NCBI GenBank assembly: GCA_900313295.1
Contig: OMQS01000058.1
Span: forward strand, 1 to 7,163
Reading direction: 5' to 3'
DNA from: an uncultured Eubacteriales bacterium
Lineage (GTDB): Bacteria; Bacillota; Clostridia; Oscillospirales; Oscillospiraceae
Length of the DNA: 7,163 nt
Below, piece by piece: positions 5,358 to 7,163 of this stretch. The translations under genes were made by a program, and so were the position numbers. The number at the start of each line of letters is the position of its first letter. The stretch's first letter is position 1. The notes beneath the pieces are model-generated. The model worked only from the letters and a program-made list of their open reading frames with translations. It searched no databases and was not told the DNA's origin.

Positions 5358-6282
5358 ATTTCAGCTCCGCTTGCGCGAAAAAGCTGCGGACGGTCTGCTC
5401 ATATTCGACGCAGGAGCGAGCCTTTCGCACCCCGCGCAGAAGCGCATCCGTGTTTTGAAAGCTGCCCGACAGGTACGCCCACAGCTCCCGCATGCGGTGC
5501 AGCGCCGCCGTGCCGCCGCCGAAATCGCGGCGGTAGGCTTCGTAGAGTCGGTCGTGATACTTCTGCAGCTCCGCCGCCGATGCCGCCGCGCCGCCCCGCA
5601 GCCGGCGCAGCAAGGCCGGATCGGCCACCAGTCCCCGCCCGAACATCAGCGGTGTCTGCGGCGCCGACGCCACATCCTCCTCCGAAAAAAGGTCGCCGTT
5701 ATAGCACAGGGGCAGGCGGGTGTGGCTCTGCGCCCACGAAAACGCCTCCCTGCTGACCTCCCCCTTATAAAACTGCGTTCTCACCCGAGGGTGGACTATG
5801 AGCAGCGAGATGGGGAACGCATTGAACAGCTCCAGCAGTTCAGGCCACCGGTCGGGGTCGTCCCAGCCGATGCGGGTCTTGACAGACACCTGCATATCCG
5901 GCAGCGCGTCAAATATACCCTCCAGCAGCGCGCGCAGAAGCGCCGGCTCCCGCAGCAGCCCCGCCCCCTTTTTCTTTCCCGTCACGGTGCCGGAGGGGCA
6001 GCCCAGATTTAGATTAACCTCTTTATACCCTCGGCTTTGGCATTCCCGCGCCGCCCAAACGAAGTATTCCGCGCGATTTGTGAGGATCTGGGGCACCACG
6101 GGCAGCCCCCGATTGTTTTCCGGATCTATCTCCCGCAGCTCCTTGGTCTGGAACTCAAAATTGGCGTTGGGGGACAGAAACGGCGTGTAGTACCGGTCTG
6201 CGCCGCCGAACAGCGCCGCCTGCACCTGCCGCCAGCGCCAGCCGGTAAGCCCCTCCATGGGGGCGGCATAGTATTCCCGCAC
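5356..6282 (-). CDS. tRNA-dihydrouridine synthase (Dus family, GTG start)
   Basis: This is a flavin-dependent enzyme that reduces uridine to dihydrouridine in tRNA, 308 residues long. The TIM-barrel landmarks are in order: YYAAPMEGLTGW at the N-terminus (FMN contact), NLNLGCPSGTVTGKKKGAG (90-108) with the catalytic C95, VKTRIGW with K135, HPRVRTQFYKG with H164, YNGD (194-197) and the phosphate-binding GRG (215-217). The C-terminal helical domain (about 240-308) is the tRNA-binding part. The overall pattern recalls DusC more than DusA, but I do not assign a subtype or target position. The start is GTG at 6282, with AAAGGAGG (6291-6298) 8 nt upstream. It is a single gene, convergent with the 3D gene and divergent from the next gene. 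Confidence 0.93.
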   Translation of the reverse strand: MREYYAAPMEGLTGWRWRQVQAALFGGADRYYTPFLSPNANFEFQTKELREIDPENNRGLPVVPQILTNRAEYFVWAARECQSRGYKEVNLNLGCPSGTVTGKKKGAGLLREPALLRALLEGIFDALPDMQVSVKTRIGWDDPDRWPELLELFNAFPISLLIVHPRVRTQFYKGEVSREAFSWAQSHTRLPLCYNGDLFSEEDVASAPQTPLMFGRGLVADPALLRRLRGGAAASAAELQKYHDRLYEAYRRDFGGGTAALHRMRELWAYLSGSFQNTDALLRGVRKARSCVEYEQTVRSFFAQAELK

Positions 6283-6308
6283 AGCTCGTCCCTCCTTTCG
6301 TTTCCTTT

Positions 6309-6337
6309 ATTTTACCATATTTAAGAGCCGCTTGCAA
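6309..6337 (-). promoter_or_regulatory. Sigma-A promoter of dus
   Basis: The minus strand reads TTGCAA (6332-6337), 17 nt, then TAAAAT (6309-6314). The predicted start near 6302 gives a leader of about 20 nt that contains the AAAGGAGG ribosome site. The -35 hexamer is a palindrome shared with a plus-strand promoter. Confidence 0.75.
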
Positions 6338-6360
6338 TTCCGCCTGTCCTGTGGTAGAGT
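6332..6360 (+). promoter_or_regulatory. Divergent promoter of the unknown gene, shared -35
   Basis: On the plus strand the same TTGCAA (6332-6337) is followed after 17 nt by TAGAGT (6355-6360). An extended -10 TG lies just before it (TGG at 6352-6354). The predicted start near 6367 leaves a leader of about 18 nt before the ATG at 6385. The -10 matches consensus at four of six positions, so this is weaker evidence than the dus promoter. Confidence 0.55.
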
Positions 6361-6384
6361 TTGGAAGGAAAGCGAGGCTGCGAT

Positions 6385-7152
6385 ATGACATTATTTGAAT
6401 ATTACATCCAATACATGACGCAAATCTGCGAGGGCACCCTGCCTGCTCCCGCCGGCATCACCCTCACCGAGACCGACGAAATGCGCCGAGCCATGGAGCT
6501 GCAGCAGCAGATCTCGGCCATGGGCATCCCCGTCTTTGTGCGCGCCTGCGCCGCTGCGGCCGGCGATGAGATCCCCCAGGATGCCTACGACAGCTTCTCC
6601 ATGGAGGATATGCTGTCGGCGGCGCAGACGCTGGCGGAGCAGGCGCAGCAAGAGCCTGCCGAGGCGGAGGAAAAGCCGGAGGAAAATACCCCAGACCCCG
6701 ACGCCGGCAAGCACGCCTTCGAGGTGTTTCTGGACTGCGTTGCGCTGGACGACGGGCTGGTGCAGTACCTCATCGAGGTGCTGAAAAAGAAGGATTGGCA
6801 GGAGTTTTATAAGCTGAGCCAGATCACCACCAAGCTGGATCTGGATCCCAACGAGTTTCTCTACTGGCTGGGCAACAAGGAGCAGTATGCCCCGCAGGCC
6901 GAGCAGGTCTGCGCCGCCGTGATGGACGCCTGCTTTGACCGGCTGGCGGAGGAAAAGCGGCTGGACGTGCTGGCGGCGCTGCTCAGCGGCGACCAAAATA
7001 CCTTTGAGCTGTTCCGCTGCGAAGCGCCGGAGCTGGTGCATCTGCCGGAGGCCACCTTCCAGTGGTACTGCGAGAACTATCTGGATCGGGACTATCCCCT
7101 GCGCACCATTATGCGCCTGAACGGAGTGGAGTTTCCGGAAAAGCTGGGCTGA
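6385..7152 (+). CDS. Uncharacterised acidic helical protein
   Basis: I do not recognise this 255-residue protein. It has no signal peptide, membrane segment or P-loop, so it is probably cytoplasmic. Residues 1-84 are helix-forming, with MTLFEYYIQYMTQIC at the start and a DEMRRAMELQQQISAMG helix around 31-47. Residues about 85-109 are a low-complexity linker rich in Glu, Pro and Ala. Residues 110-255 form a second helical domain with many aromatic and acidic residues, such as DWQEFYKLSQ (137-146) and TFQWYCENYLDRDYPLR (224-240). Seven cysteines are scattered without CxxC pairs. The start is ATG 6385, with GAGG (6374-6377) 7 nt upstream; an in-frame TTG at 6361 would add eight residues but fits the promoter less well. 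Composition matches its neighbours, and it is divergent from dus. Function unknown. Confidence 0.8.
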   Translation: MTLFEYYIQYMTQICEGTLPAPAGITLTETDEMRRAMELQQQISAMGIPVFVRACAAAAGDEIPQDAYDSFSMEDMLSAAQTLAEQAQQEPAEAEEKPEENTPDPDAGKHAFEVFLDCVALDDGLVQYLIEVLKKKDWQEFYKLSQITTKLDLDPNEFLYWLGNKEQYAPQAEQVCAAVMDACFDRLAEEKRLDVLAALLSGDQNTFELFRCEAPELVHLPEATFQWYCENYLDRDYPLRTIMRLNGVEFPEKLG

Positions 7153-7163
7153 CAGGCTGGGCT

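Noticed and set aside
7142..7163. Short direct repeat GCTGGGCT at the window end
   Set aside because: One copy is the end of the coding sequence and the other is cut by the window edge. It is too short to call a repeat or a terminator.
1..7163. CRISPR array, insertion sequence, tRNA, riboswitch or defence system
   Set aside because: I saw no regularly spaced repeats, transposase-like frames with terminal inverted repeats, cloverleaf sequences or recognisable riboswitch cores. The content is housekeeping genes plus one envelope gene and one unknown.

Overview
The window reads as ordinary chromosome from a GC-rich (roughly 60% by eye) Gram-positive anaerobe. It is most likely a gut member of the Clostridia, in the Oscillospiraceae/Ruminococcaceae range. 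Reasons: strong AGGAGG-type ribosome sites, sigma-A promoters with 17-nt spacers, a ylxM-ffh-rpsP-khpA operon, and a membrane-anchored G5-3D cell-wall protein. The taxonomic call is inference; no rRNA is present. No mobile element, CRISPR array, tRNA or rRNA was seen.

Layout. Positions 1-2459 (minus strand): a promoter at 2431-2459 drives ylxM, ffh, rpsP and khpA. These are an SRP accessory factor, the SRP GTPase, ribosomal protein bS16 and a KH-domain RNA-binding protein. khpA runs to the window edge. Positions 2528-3903 (minus strand): a separate unit has its own promoter (3875-3903), rimM and trmD overlapping by 11 nt, and a rho-independent terminator (2528-2564). rimM and trmD normally lie downstream of khpA. 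Here they sit upstream of ylxM as an independent unit, and no rplS follows trmD. Positions 3842-4196: a 355-nt divergent control region. On its plus-strand side it holds a near-consensus sigma-A promoter, a perfect match to the WalR (YycF) box, and a strong hairpin that buries the ribosome site of the next gene. Positions 4197-5318 (plus): a membrane-anchored or secreted protein with a G5 domain and a C-terminal 3D domain, probably a peptidoglycan-active enzyme. Positions 5328-5358: a UUCG-loop bidirectional terminator between convergent genes. Positions 5356-6282 (minus): a tRNA-dihydrouridine synthase with a GTG start. Positions 6385-7152 (plus): an unrecognised acidic, probably helical cytoplasmic protein. 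It is divergent from dus, and the two promoters appear to share one palindromic -35 hexamer (TTGCAA).

Taken together, the minus-strand genes serve ribosome assembly, tRNA modification (m1G37, dihydrouridine) and co-translational protein export. The 3D gene is the one visible envelope gene. Its control region suggests WalRK-type cell-wall stress control plus translational gating. I see no clear new multi-gene system. The most interesting signals are regulatory: the WalR box with the ribosome-site hairpin, the dyads and tandem repeat at the ylxM promoter, the shared -35 divergent promoters, and the split of the usual ffh-rpsP-rimM-trmD cluster.
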